Shown here: piece by piece, positions 49,601 through 64,000 of the stretch
Numbering within the stretch: position 1 is the stretch's first letter
Layout of the letters: the number at the start of each line of letters is the position of its first letter
From: Panulirus ornatus
Lineage: Eukaryota; Arthropoda; Malacostraca; Decapoda; Palinuridae
Direction of reading: 5' to 3'
NCBI RefSeq assembly: GCF_036320965.1
Contig: NC_092289.1
Coordinates: 24,997,679 to 25,061,678, forward strand
DNA: 64,000 nt
Notes under the pieces: model-generated
Told to the model about the DNA's origin: nothing
The model's input: the letters and a program-made list of their open reading frames with translations, nothing else
The model's database searches: none
Made by a program: the position numbers and the translations under genes

Positions 49601-52400
49601 CTAACCTAACCTAACCTAACCTAACCTAACCCAACCCAACCCAACCCAACCCAACCCAATCCAATCCAATCTAACCTAACCTAACCTAACCTAACCTAAC
49701 CTAACCTAACCTAACATAACCCGACCCAACCCAACCCAACCCAACCCAACCCAGCTTAACCCAACCAACACTAACGTAATCTAACCTTACCCAACTCATT
49801 CCAACCCATCTCAACGGACTCTAAACTAACATATCCTAACCAAACCTAATCTTACCTAACGTAACCCAACTCCACCCAATCCAACCCTAACTTAACCCAA
49901 CCCAACCCAACCTAACCCAACCCAACCCAACCCACCTTAACACAACCCAACAAACACTAACTTAATCTAACCTTAGCGAACTCAATCCAACCCATCTCAT
50001 CGAACTCTAAACTGACCTAACCCAACCCAACCCAACCCACTGCAACCCAACCTAACCAAGCCTAAACTTGACCTAACCTAACCCAACCCAACCCAACCCA
50101 ACGCAACCCATCCCATCCCATCCCATCCCAACCCAACCAATCCAAACCCAACCCATCCCAACCCAACTCTACCCATCTCAACGGACTCTAATCTAACCTA
50201 ACAACCTAACCTAACATGACCTAACCCAACCTAACATAGCATAACCCAATCCAACCCAACCCAACCTAACCTAACCTGACTCATCCCAACCCAACCCAAC
50301 GCAAACAAACCCAACCCTAACCCAACCCTACCCATCTCAGCAGACTCTAAACTAACCTAACCTAACCCAACCCAACCCAACCCAACCCAACCCAACCCAA
50401 CCCAATCCAGTCTAACCTAACCTAACCTAACCTAACCCGACCCAACCCAACCCAACCCAACCCAGCTTAACCCACCCAACACTAACGTAATCTAACCTTA
50501 CCCAACTCATTCCAACCCATCTCAACGGACTCTAAACTAACCTATCCTAACCAAACCTAACCTTACCTAACGTAACCCAGCTCCACCCTATCCAACCCTA
50601 ACTTAACCCAACTGAACCTAACCCAACCCAACCCACCTTAACGCAACCCAACCAACACTAACTTAATCTAACCTTAGCGAACTCAATCCAACCCATCTCG
50701 TCGAACTGTAAACTAACCTAACCCAACCCAACCCCATGCAACCCAACCTAACCAAGCCTAAACTTGACCTAACCTAACCTAACCCAACCCAACCCAAGCC
50801 AACCCAACGCAACCCATCCCATCCCATCCCATCCCAACCCAACCCATTCCAACCCAACTCTACCCATCTCAACGGACTCTAATCTAACCTAACAACCTAA
50901 CCTAACATGACCTAACCCAACCTAACCTAGCATAACCCAATCCAACCCAACCCAACCTAACCTAACTTGACTCATCCCAACCCAACCCAACGCAAACAAA
51001 CCCAACCCTAACCCAACCCTACCCATCTCAGCAGACTCTAAACTAACCTAACCTAACCTAACCTAATCTAACCCAAGCCAACCCAACGCAATCCAATCCA
51101 ATCCAGTCTAACCTAACCTAACCTAACCTAACCCGACCCAACCCAACCCAACCCAGCTTAACCCAACCAACACTAACGTAATCTAACCTTACCCAACTCA
51201 TTCCAACCCATCTCAACGGACTCTAAACTAACCTATCCTAACCAAACCTAACCTTACCTAACGTAACCCAGCTCCACCCAATCCATCCCTAACTTAACCC
51301 AACCCAACCCAACCTAACCTAACCCAACCCAACCCACCTTAACGCAACCCAACCAACACTAACTTAATCTACCCTTACTGAACTCATTCCAACCCATCTC
51401 ATCGAACTCTAAACTGACCTAACCTAACCCTACCCAACTCAACCCAACCCAACCCAACCTAACTTGACCTAACCTAACCAAACATAATCTAATCAAAACC
51501 AACCTAAGCCAGCCTAACGTAACCTGACCCAACCCAACCCAACCCAACCCAACCTAACCTAACCTAACCTAACCCAACCCAACCCAACCCAACCCAACCC
51601 ACTCCAACCCAACTTAACCCAACCCAGCTTAACCTAACCCAATCAACACTAAATTAATCTAACCTTACCCAACTCAATCCAACCCATTTCAACGAACGCT
51701 AAACTAACCTACCCTAACCTAACCCTACCCAACCCAACCCAACCCAACCCAACCCAACTCAACCCAACCCAACCCAACCCAACATAACCTAACCCAACCC
51801 AACCCAATCCAACCCAACCTAACAAGCCTAACCTAACCTAACCCTACCGAACCCAACCCAACCCATCCCATCCCAACCCAACCCAACCAAACCCAACCCA
51901 TCCCAACCCAACTCTACCAATCTCAACGGACTCTAATCTAACCCAACAACCTAACCTAACCTGACCTAACCCAACCTAACCTAACATAACCCAATCCAAC
52001 CCAACCCAACCTAACCTAACCTTACTCATCCCAACCCAACCCATCCCAACCCAACGCAACCAAACCCAACCCTAACCCAACCCTACCCATCTCAGCGGAC
52101 TCTAAACTAACCTAATATAACCTAACCTAACCTAACCCAACCCAAGCCAACCTAGCCCAACCCAATCCAATCCAATCCAATCCAATCTAACCTAACCTAA
52201 CCTAACCTAACCTAACCTAACCTAACCTATCCCGACCCAACCCAACCCAAGCCAGCTTAACCCAACCAACACTAACGTAATTTAACCTTACCCAACTCAT
52301 TCCAACCCATCTATCCTATCCTAACCAAACCTAACCTTACCTAACGTAACCCAGCTCCACCCAATCCAACCCTAACTTAACCCAACCCAACCCAACCCAC
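46680..52400. repeat. Higher-order repeat, copy 1 (5721 bp)
   Basis: Unit defined from the rare word CTTTACGCAACCCAACCAAC, which occurs at 46680, 52401, 58148 and 63949. Inside are four-monomer blocks of about 0.7 kb and longer modules of about 1.1-1.3 kb containing the word AAACATAATCTAATCAAAAC (near 48320 and 51485). Confidence 0.92.
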
Positions 52401-55400
52401 CTTTACGCAACCCAACCAACACTAACTTAATCTAACCTTACCGAACTCAATCCAACACATCTCGTCGAACTCTAAACTTACCTAACCCAACCCAACCTAA
52501 CCTAACCCAATCCAACCCAACCCTACCAAACCTAACCTAACCTAACCTAACCTAACCTAACCTAACCTAACCTAACACAACCCAACCCAACCCAACGCAA
52601 CCCATCCCATCCCATCCCAACCCAACCAAACCCAACCCATCCCAACCCAACTTTACCCATATCAACGGACTCTACTCTAACCTGATAACCTAACCTAACC
52701 TGACCTAACCCAACCTAACCTAACATAACCCAATCCAACCCAAGCCAACCTAACCTAACCTGACTCATCCCAACCCAACCCATCCAAACCCAACGCAAAC
52801 AAACCCAACTCTAACCCAACCCTACCCATCTCAGCGGATTCTAAACTAACCTAACCTAACCTAACCTAACCTAACCTAACCCTACCCAACCCAACCCAAC
52901 GCAATCCAATCTAACCTAACCTAAGACGACCCAACCCAACCCATCTCGTCGAACTCTAAACTAACCTAACCCAACCCAACCTAGCCCAATCCAACCCAAC
53001 CTAACCCAATCCAACCCAACCTAACCAACCCTAACCTAACCTAACCTAACCTAACCCAACCCAACCCAACCCAACCCAACGCAACCCATCCCAACCCATC
53101 CCATCCCAACCCAACCCAACCCATCCCAACCCAACTCTACCCATATCAATGGACTCTAATCTAACCTAACAACCTAACCTAACCTGTCCTAACCCAACCT
53201 AACCTAACATAACCCAATCCAACCCAACCCACCCTAACATAACCTGACTCATCCCACCCCAACCCATCCAAACCCAACGCAAACAAACCCAACCCTAACC
53301 CAACCCTACCCATCTCTGCGGACTTTAAACTAACCTAACCTAACCTAACCTAACCTAACCCAACCCAACCCAACCCAACCCAACTCAACCCAACCCAACG
53401 CAATCCAATCTAACCTAACCTAACCTAACCTAACCTAACCTAACCTAACCCGACCCAACCCAATCCAACCCAACCCAGCTTAACCCAACCAACACCAACG
53501 TAATCTAACCTTACCCAACTCATTCCAACCCATCTCAACGGACTCTAAACTAACCTCTCCTAACTAAAACTATTCTTCCCTAACGTAACCCAACTCCACC
53601 CAATCCAACCCTAACTTAACCCAACCCAACCTAACCCAACCCAACCCAACCCACCTTAACGCCACCCAACCAACACTAACTTAATCTAACCTTACCGAAC
53701 TCAATCCAACCCATCTCGTCGAACTCTAAACTAACCTAACCAAACCCAACCCAACCTAACCAAGCCTAAATCTAACCTAACCTAACTTAACCCAACCCAA
53801 CCCAACCCAACCCAACCCAACGCAACCCATCCCATCCCATCCCAATCCAACCAAACCCAACCCATCCCAACCCAACTCTACCCATCTCAACGGACTCTAA
53901 TCTAACCTAACAACCTAACCTAACATGACCTAATCCAACCTAACCTAGCATAACCCAATCCAACCCAACCCAAACTAACCTAACCTGACTCATACCAACC
54001 CAACCCAACCCAACACAACCTAACGTGACCTAACCTAACCAAACATAATCTAATCAAAACCAACCTAAGCCAACCTAACGTAACCTGACCTAACCCAACC
54101 CAACCCAACCCAACCCAACCCAACCTAACCTAACCTAACCTAACCCAAACCAACCCAACCTAACCCAACCCAACCTATCCCAACCCAACTTAACCCAACC
54201 CAGCTTAACCTAACCCAATCAACACTAACTTAATCTAACCTTACCCAACTCAATCCAACCCATTTCAACGAACGCTAAACTAACCTACCCTAACCTAACT
54301 CAACCCAACCCAACCCGACCCAATCCAACCCAACCTAACGAAGCCTAACCTAACCCAACCGAACCCAACCCAACCCATCCCATCACATCCCATCCCATCC
54401 CATCCCAACCCAACCCATCCCAACCCAACTCTACCCATCTCAACGGACTCTAATCTAACCTAACAACCTAACCTAACCTGACCTAACCCAACCTAACCTA
54501 ACATAACCCAATCCAACCCAACCCAACCTAACCTGACTCATCCCAACCCAACCCATCCCAACCCAACGCAACCAAACCCAACCCTAACCCAGCCCTACCC
54601 ATCTCAGCGGACTCTAAACTAACCTAATCTAACCTAACCTAACCTAACCCAACCTAAGCCAACCTAGCCCAACCCAATCCAATCCAATCCAATCCAATCT
54701 AATCTAACCTAACCTAACCTAACCTAACCTATCCCGACCCAACCCAACCCAACCCAAGCCAGTTTAACCAAACCAACACTAACGTAATCTAACCTTACCC
54801 AACTCATTCCAACCGATCTCAACGGACTCTAAACTAACCTATCCTAACCAAACCTAACCTTACCTAACGTTACCCAGCTCCACCCAATCCAACCCTAACT
54901 TAACCCAACCCAACCTAACCCAACCCAACCCACCTTAACGCAACCCAACCAACACTAACTTAATCTAACCTTACCGAACTCAATCAAACCCATCTCGTCG
55001 AACTCTAAACTAACGTAACCCAACCCAACCTAACCCAATACAACCCAACCTAACCAAGCCTAACCTAACCTACCCTAACCTAACCCAACCCAACCCAACG
55101 CAACCAATCCCATCCCATCCCATCCCAACCCAACCCAACCAAACCCAACCCATCCCAACCCAACTCTACGCATCTCAACGGACTCTAATCTAACCTAACA
55201 ACCTAACCTAACCTGACCAAACCCAACCTAACCTAACATAACCCACTCCAACCCAACCCAACCTAACCTAACCTGACTCATCCCAACCCAACCCATCCAA
55301 ACCCAACGCAAACAAACCCAACCCTACCCATCTCAGCGGACTCTAAACTAACCTAACCTAACCTAACCTAACCTAACCCAACCCAACCCAACCCAACCCA

Positions 55401-58147
55401 ATCCAATCCAATCTAACCTAACCTAACCTAACCTAACCTAACCTAACCTAACATAACCCGACCCAACCCAACCCAACCCAACCCAACCCAGCTTAACCCA
55501 ACCAACACTAACGTAATCTAACCTTACCCAACTCATTCCAACCCATCTCAACGGACTCTAAACTAACATATCCTAACCAAACCTAATCTTACCTAACGTA
55601 ACCCAACTCCACCCAATCCAACCCTAACTTAACCCAACCCAACCCAACCTAACCCAACCCAACCCAACCCACCTTAACACAACCCAACAAACACTAACTT
55701 AATCTAACCTTAGCGAACTCAATCCAACCCATCTCATCGAACTCTAAACTGACCTAACCCAACCCAACCCAACCCACTGCAACCCAACCTAACCAAGCCT
55801 AAACTTGACCTAACCTAACCCAACCCAACCCAACCCAACGCAACCCATCCCATCCCATCCCATCCCAACCCAACCAATCCAAACCCAACCCATCCCAACC
55901 CAACTCTACCCATCTCAACGGACTCTAATCTAACCTAACAACCTAACCTAACATGACCTAACCCAACCTAACATAGCATAACCCAATCCAACCCAACCCA
56001 ACCTAACCTAACCTGACTCATCCCAACCCAACCCAACGCAAACAAACCCAACCCTAACCCAACCCTACCCATCTCAGCAGACTCTAAACTAACCTAACCT
56101 AACCTAACCTAACCCAACCCAACCCAACCCAACCCAACCCAACCCAATCCAGTCTAACCTAACCTAACCTAACCTAACCCGACCCAACCCAACCCAACCC
56201 AACCCAGCTTAACCCACCCAACACTAACGTAATCTAACCTTACCCAACTCATTCCAACCCATCTCAACGGACTCTAAACTAACCTATCCTAACCAAACCT
56301 AACCTTACCTAACGTAACCCAGCTCCACCCTATCCAACCCTAACTTAACCCAACTGAACCTAACCCAACCCAACCCACCTTAACGCAACCCAACCAACAC
56401 TAACTTAATCTAACCTTAGCGAACTCAATCCAACCCATCTCGTCGAACTGTAAACTAACCTAACCCAACCCAACCCCATGCAACCCAACCTAACCAAGCC
56501 TAAACTTGACCTAACCTAACCTAACCCAACCCAACCCAAGCCAACCCAACGCAACCCATCCCATCCCATCCCATCCCAACCCAACCCATTCCAACCCAAC
56601 TCTACCCATCTCAACGGACTCTAATCTAACCTAACAACCTAACCTAACATGACCTAACCCAACCTAACCTAGCATAACCCAATCCAACCCAACCCAACCT
56701 AACCTAACTTGACTCATCCCAACCCAACCCAACGCAAACAAACCCAACCCTAACCCAACCCTACCCATCTCAGCAGACTCTAAACTAACCTAACCTAACC
56801 TAACCTAATCTAACCCAAGCCAACCCAACGCAATCCAATCCAATCCAGTCTAACCTAACCTAACCTAACCTAACCCGACCCAACCCAACCCAACCCAGCT
56901 TAACCCAACCAACACTAACGTAATCTAACCTTACCCAACTCATTCCAACCCATCTCAACGGACTCTAAACTAACCTATCCTAACCAAACCTAACCTTACC
57001 TAACGTAACCCAGCTCCACCCAATCCATCCCTAACTTAACCCAACCCAACCCAACCTAACCTAACCCAACCCAACCCACCTTAACGCAACCCAACCAACA
57101 CTAACTTAATCTACCCTTACTGAACTCATTCCAACCCATCTCATCGAACTCTAAACTGACCTAACCTAACCCTACCCAACTCAACCCAACCCAACCCAAC
57201 CTAACTTGACCTAACCTAACCAAACATAATCTAATCAAAACCAACCTAAGCCAGCCTAACGTAACCTGACCCAACCCAACCCAACCCAACCCAACCTAAC
57301 CTAACCTAACCTAACCTAACCCAACCCAACCCAACCCAACCCAACCCACCCCAACCCAACTTAACCCAACCCAGCTTAACCTAACCCAATCAACACTAAA
57401 TTAATCTAACCTTACCCAACTCAATCCAACCCATTTCAACGAACGCTAAACTAACCTACCCTAACCTAACCCTACCCAACCCAACCCAACCCAACCCAAC
57501 TCAACCCAACCCAACCCAACCCAACATAACCTAACCCAACCCAACCCAATCCAACCCAACCTAACAAGCCTAACCTAACCTAACCCTACCGAACCCAACC
57601 CAACCCATCCCATCCCAACCCAACCCAACCAAACCCAACCCATCCCAACCCAACTCTACCAATCTCAACGGACTCTAATCTAACCCAACAACCTAACCTA
57701 ACCTGACCTAACCCAACCTAACCTAACATAACCCAATCCAACCCAACCCAACCTAACCTAACCTTACTCATCCCAACCCAACCCATCCCAACCCAACGCA
57801 ACCAAACCCAACCCTAACCCAACCCTACCCATCTCAGCGGACTCTAAACTAACCTAATATAACCTAACCTAACCTAACCCAACCCAAGCCAACCTAGCCC
57901 AACCCAATCCAATCCAATCCAATCCAATCTAACCTAACCTAACCTAACCTAACCTAACCTAACCTAACCTAACCTATCCCGACCCAACCCAACCCAAGCC
58001 AGCTTAACCCAACCAACACTAACGTAATTTAACCTTACCCAACTCATTCCAACCCATCTATCCTATCCTAACCAAACCTAACCTTACCTAACGTAACCCA
58101 GCTCCACCCAATCCAACCCTAACTTAACCCAACCCAACCCAACCCAC
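52401..58147. repeat. Higher-order repeat, copy 2 (5747 bp)
   Basis: Same order of marker words as copy 1. The 26-base length difference comes mainly from pentamer number changes within runs (for example one extra CAACCTAACC segment near 54150). Confidence 0.92.
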
Positions 58148-61100
58148 CTTTACGCAACCCAACCAACACTAACTTAATCTAACCTTACCGAACTCAATCC
58201 AACACATCTCGTCGAACTCTAAACTTACCTAACCCAACCCAACCTAACCTAACCCAATCCAACCCAACCCTACCAAACCTAACCTAACCTAACCTAACCT
58301 AACCTAACCTAACCTAACACAACCCAACCCAACCCAACGCAACCCATCCCATCCCATCCCAACCCAACCAAACCCAACCCATCCCAACCCAACTTTACCC
58401 ATATCAACGGACTCTACTCTAACCTGATAACCTAACCTAACCTGACCTAACCCAACCTAACCTAACATAACCCAATCCAACCCAAGCCAACCTAACCTAA
58501 CCTGACTCATCCCAACCCAACCCATCCAAACCCAACGCAAACAAACCCAACTCTAACCCAACCCTACCCATCTCAGCGGATTCTAAACTAACCTAACCTA
58601 ACCTAACCTAACCTAACCCTACCCAACCCAACCCAACGCAATCCAATCTAACCTAACCTAAGACGACCCAACCCAACCCATCTCGTCGAACTCTAAACTA
58701 ACCTAACCCAACCCAACCTAGCCCAATCCAACCCAACCTAACCCAATCCAACCCAACCTAACCAACCCTAACCTAACCTAACCTAACCTAACCCAACCCA
58801 ACCCAACCCAACCCAACGCAACCCATCCCAACCCATCCCATCCCAACCCAACCCAACCCATCCCAACCCAACTCTACCCATATCAATGGACTCTAATCTA
58901 ACCTAACAACCTAACCTAACCTGTCCTAACCCAACCTAACCTAACATAACCCAATCCAACCCAACCCACCCTAACATAACCTGACTCATCCCACCCCAAC
59001 CCATCCAAACCCAACGCAAACAAACCCAACCCTAACCCAACCCTACCCATCTCTGCGGACTTTAAACTAACCTAACCTAACCTAACCTAACCTAACCCAA
59101 CCCAACCCAACCCAACTCAACCCAACCCAACGCAATCCAATCTAACCTAACCTAACCTAACCTAACCTAACCTAACCCGACCCAACCCAATCCAACCCAA
59201 CCCAGCTTAACCCAACCAACACCAACGTAATCTAACCTTACCCAACTCATTCCAACCCATCTCAACGGACTCTAAACTAACCTCTCCTAACTAAAACTAT
59301 TCTTCCCTAACGTAACCCAACTCCACCCAATCCAACCCTAACTTAACCCAACCCAACCTAACCCAACCCAACCCAACCCACCTTAACGCCACCCAACCAA
59401 CACTAACTTAATCTAACCTTACCGAACTCAATCCAACCCATCTCGTCGAACTCTAAACTAACCTAACCAAACCCAACCCAACCTAACCAAGCCTAAATCT
59501 AACCTAACCTAACTTAACCCAACCCAACCCAACCCAACCCAACCCAACGCAACCCATCCCATCCCATCCCAATCCAACCAAACCCAACCCATCCCAACCC
59601 AACTCTACCCATCTCAACGGACTCTAATCTAACCTAACAACCTAACCTAACATGACCTAATCCAACCTAACCTAGCATAACCCAATCCAACCCAACCCAA
59701 ACTAACCTAACCTGACTCATACCAACCCAACCCAACCCAACACAACCTAACGTGACCTAACCTAACCAAACATAATCTAATCAAAACCAACCTAAGCCAA
59801 CCTAACGTAACCTGACCTAACCCAACCCAACCCAACCCAACCCAACCCAACCTAACCTAACCTAACCTAACCCAAACCAACCCAACCTAACCCAACCCAA
59901 CCTATCCCAACCCAACTTAACCCAACCCAGCTTAACCTAACCCAATCAACACTAACTTAATCTAACCTTACCCAACTCAATCCAACCCATTTCAACGAAC
60001 GCTAAACTAACCTACCCTAACCTAACTCAACCCAACCCAACCCGACCCAATCCAACCCAACCTAACGAAGCCTAACCTAACCCAACCGAACCCAACCCAA
60101 CCCATCCCATCACATCCCATCCCATCCCATCCCAACCCAACCCATCCCAACCCAACTCTACCCATCTCAACGGACTCTAATCTAACCTAACAACCTAACC
60201 TAACCTGACCTAACCCAACCTAACCTAACATAACCCAATCCAACCCAACCCAACCTAACCTGACTCATCCCAACCCAACCCATCCCAACCCAACGCAACC
60301 AAACCCAACCCTAACCCAGCCCTACCCATCTCAGCGGACTCTAAACTAACCTAATCTAACCTAACCTAACCTAACCCAACCTAAGCCAACCTAGCCCAAC
60401 CCAATCCAATCCAATCCAATCCAATCTAATCTAACCTAACCTAACCTAACCTAACCTATCCCGACCCAACCCAACCCAACCCAAGCCAGTTTAACCAAAC
60501 CAACACTAACGTAATCTAACCTTACCCAACTCATTCCAACCGATCTCAACGGACTCTAAACTAACCTATCCTAACCAAACCTAACCTTACCTAACGTTAC
60601 CCAGCTCCACCCAATCCAACCCTAACTTAACCCAACCCAACCTAACCCAACCCAACCCACCTTAACGCAACCCAACCAACACTAACTTAATCTAACCTTA
60701 CCGAACTCAATCAAACCCATCTCGTCGAACTCTAAACTAACGTAACCCAACCCAACCTAACCCAATACAACCCAACCTAACCAAGCCTAACCTAACCTAC
60801 CCTAACCTAACCCAACCCAACCCAACGCAACCAATCCCATCCCATCCCATCCCAACCCAACCCAACCAAACCCAACCCATCCCAACCCAACTCTACGCAT
60901 CTCAACGGACTCTAATCTAACCTAACAACCTAACCTAACCTGACCAAACCCAACCTAACCTAACATAACCCACTCCAACCCAACCCAACCTAACCTAACC
61001 TGACTCATCCCAACCCAACCCATCCAAACCCAACGCAAACAAACCCAACCCTACCCATCTCAGCGGACTCTAAACTAACCTAACCTAACCTAACCTAACC

Positions 61101-63948
61101 TAACCCAACCCAACCCAACCCAACCCAACCCAATCCAATCCAATCTAACCTAACCTAACCTAACCTAACCTAACCTAACATAACCCGACCCAACCCAACC
61201 CAACCCAACCCAACCCAGCTTAACCCAACCAACACTAACGTAATCTAACCTTACCCAACTCATTCCAACCCATCTCAACGGACTCTAAACTAACATATCC
61301 TAACCAAACCTAATCTTACCTAACGTAACCCAACTCCACCCAATCCAACCCTAACTTAACCCAACCCAACCCAACCTAACCCAACCCAACCCAACCCACC
61401 TTAACACAACCCAACAAACACTAACTTAATCTAACCTTAGCGAACTCAATCCAACCCATCTCATCGAACTCTAAACTGACCTAACCCAACCCAACCCAAC
61501 CCACTGCAACCCAACCTAACCAAGCCTAAACTTGACCTAACCTAACCCAACCCAACCCAACCCAACGCAACCCATCCCATCCCATCCCATCCCAACCCAA
61601 CCAATCCAAACCCAACCCATCCCAACCCAACTCTACCCATCTCAACGGACTCTAATCTAACCTAACAACCTAACCTAACATGACCTAACCCAACCTAACA
61701 TAGCATAACCCAATCCAACCCAACCCAACCTAACCTAACCTGACTCATCCCAACCCAACCCAACGCAAACAAACCCAACCCTAACCCAACCCTACCCATC
61801 TCAGCAGACTCTAAACTAACCTAACCTAACCTAACCCAACCCAACCCAACCCAACCCAACCCAACCCAATCCAGTCTAACCTAACCTAACCTAACCTAAC
61901 CCGACCCAACCCAACCCAACCCAACCCAGCTTAACCCACCCAACACTAACGTAATCTAACCTTACCCAACTCATTCCAACCCATCTCAACGGACTCTAAA
62001 CTAACCTATCCTAACCAAACCTAACCTTACCTAACGTAACCCAGCTCCACCCTATCCAACCCTAACTTAACCCAACTGAACCTAACCCAACCCAACCCAC
62101 CTTAACGCAACCCAACCAACACTAACTTAATCTAACCTTAGCGAACTCAATCCAACCCATCTCGTCGAACTGTAAACTAACCTAACCCAACCCAACCCCA
62201 TGCAACCCAACCTAACCAAGCCTAAACTTGACCTAACCTAACCTAACCCAACCCAACCCAAGCCAACCCAACGCAACCCATCCCATCCCATCCCATCCCA
62301 ACCCAACCCATTCCAACCCAACTCTACCCATCTCAACGGACTCTAATCTAACCTAACAACCTAACCTAACATGACCTAACCCAACCTAACCTAGCATAAC
62401 CCAATCCAACCCAACCCAACCTAACCTAACTTGACTCATCCCAACCCAACCCAACGCAAACAAACCCAACCCTAACCCAACCCTACCCATCTCAGCAGAC
62501 TCTAAACTAACCTAACCTAACCTAACCTAATCTAACCCAAGCCAACCCAACGCAATCCAATCCAATCCAGTCTAACCTAACCTAACCTAACCTAACCCGA
62601 CCCAACCCAACCCAACCCAGCTTAACCCAACCAACACTAACGTAATCTAACCTTACCCAACTCATTCCAACCCATCTCAACGGACTCTAAACTAACCTCT
62701 CCTAACTAAAACCTATTCTTCCCTAACGTAACCCAACTCCACCCAATCCAACCCTAACTTAACCCAACCCAACCTAACCCAACCCAACCCAACCCACCTT
62801 AACGCCACCCAACCAACCACTAACTTAATCTAACCTTACCGAACACAATCCAACCCATCTCGTCGAACTCTAAACTAACCTAACCAAACCCAACCCAACC
62901 TAACCAAGCCTAAATCTAACCTAACCTAACTTAACCCAACCCAACCCAACCCAACGCAACCCATCCCATCCCATCCCATCCAACCAAACCCAACCCATCC
63001 CAACCCAACTCTACCCATCTCAACGGACTCTAACCTAACCTAACAACCTAACCTAACATGACCTAATCCAACCTAACCTAGCATAACCAATCCAACCCAA
63101 CCCAAACTAACCTAACCTGACCCAACCCAACCCAACCCAACCCACCCCAACCCAACTTAACCCAACCCAGCTTAACCTAACCCAATCAACACTAAATTAA
63201 TCTAACCTTACCCAACTCAATCCAACCCATTTCAACGAACGCTAAACTAACCTACCCTAACCTAACCCTACCCAACCCAACCCAACCCAACCCAACCCAA
63301 CTCAACCCAACCCAACCCAACCCAACATAACCTAACCCAACCCAACCCAATCCAACCCAACCTAACAAGCCTAACCTAACCTAACCCTACCGAACCCAAC
63401 CCAACCCATCCCATCCCAACCCAACCCAACCAAACCCAACCCATCCCAACCCAACTCTACCAATCTCAACGGACTCTAATCTAACCCAACAACCTAACCT
63501 AACCTGACCTAACCCAACCTAACCTAACATAACCCAATCCAACCCAACCCAACCTAACCTAACCTTACTCATCCCAACCCAACCCATCCCAACCCAACGC
63601 AACCAAACCCAACCCTAACCCAACCCTACCCATCTCAGCGGACTCTAAACTAACCTAATATAACCTAACCTAACCTAACCCAACCCAAGCCAACCTAGCC
63701 CAACCCAATCCAATCCAATCCAATCCAATCTAACCTAACCTAACCTAACCTAACCTAACCTAACCTAACCTAACCTATCCCGACCCAACCCAACCCAAGC
63801 CAGCTTAACCCAACCAACACTAACGTAATTTAACCTTACCCAACTCATTCCAACCCATCTATCCTATCCTAACCAAACCTAACCTTACCTAACGTAACCC
63901 AGCTCCACCCAATCCAACCCTAACTTAACCCAACCCAACCCAACCCAC
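58148..63948. repeat. Higher-order repeat, copy 3 (5801 bp) with a replaced patch
   Basis: Matches copies 1 and 2 until about 62690. There, about 430 bases (62690-63120) carry the marker CTCCTAACTAAAAC that belongs near 47830 in the unit, not the CTATCCTAACCAAACC found at this point in the other copies. After about 63120 the normal order resumes. A fourth copy begins at 63949. Confidence 0.88.
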
Positions 63949-64000
63949 CTTTACGCAACCCAACCAACACTAACTTAATCTAACCTTACCGAACTCAATC

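Larger units (their letters stand above)
46655..64000. repeat. Degenerate CCTAA/CCCAA satellite field
   Basis: 17.3 kb composed almost entirely of pentamers CCTAA, CCCAA, CCAAT and CCCAT, with almost no G on the plus strand. CCTAA is the complement of the arthropod telomere unit TTAGG, but pure CCTAA runs are short (up to about 10 units) and mixed with variants, so this is not a clean terminal array. There are no genes. It runs off the right edge of the window. Confidence 0.95.

Noticed and set aside
46655..64000. True chromosome-terminal telomere
   Set aside because: Pure CCTAA runs are short, variant pentamers dominate, a 5.7-kb higher-order repeat is present, and the strand orientation is wrong for a right-hand end.
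46655..64000. CRISPR-like array from regularly spaced boxes
   Set aside because: The intervals between boxes are themselves repeats of the same pentamers, not unique spacers, and the setting is eukaryotic.

Overview
The window looks like decapod-crustacean (or at least arthropod) nuclear DNA. The reasons are degenerate TTAGG/CCTAA pentamers (the arthropod telomere motif), very long (TA)n arrays, split exons with GT-AG junctions, and many copies of an RTE-like LINE, with one Penelope-like and one Ty3-like remnant. There are no bacterial genes, operons or CRISPR arrays. The only convincing host gene is the 3' end of an SH3-domain protein. Most of the rest is mobile or satellite DNA. Two runs of exactly 100 N (39305-39404 and 46555-46654) are scaffold gaps, so order and orientation across them are uncertain.

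Layout. 1-16.5 kb is a nest of one LINE family on both strands with (TA)n arrays between copies. It includes an almost full-length copy (1701-5018, minus), two copies with long intact reading frames (8192-10380 plus; 11333-13942 minus), and a 753-bp palindrome made from a short non-autonomous element (15028-15780). The host gene runs over 16632-21861: two exons at 16632-16884 and 17147-17403, then a 4.4-kb intron carrying another LINE, then a short terminal exon at 21810-21861. A 5294-bp segment holding that terminal exon is tandemly duplicated (19531-24824 and 24825-30117). Both breakpoints lie in the reverse-transcriptase region of flanking LINEs, and the LINE at the junction is a hybrid. 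31.4-39.3 kb holds a short-element copy, a decayed Ty3/gypsy pol remnant, two more plus-strand LINE copies with lost catalytic residues, a Penelope-like GIY-YIG fragment with a hammerhead-like motif, and a 51-63-bp minisatellite. 40.2-46.4 kb is a tandem series of minus-strand LINE segments riddled with one-base indels.

46655-64000 is a single satellite field with almost no G on the plus strand. It is built in levels: CCTAA/CCCAA/CCCAT pentamers, then monomers of about 160-225 bp each marked by a G-containing box, then a four-monomer block of about 0.7 kb, then a higher-order repeat of 5.72-5.80 kb present in three full copies. The C-rich strand runs away from the unique DNA, which is the wrong orientation for a right-hand chromosome end.

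The most interesting points are the four-level satellite, the short elements that look like a LINE with its middle removed (LINE 5' end joined to LINE 3' tail), their constant association with (TA)n, and the breakpoint evidence for LINE-mediated duplication of a host terminal exon.
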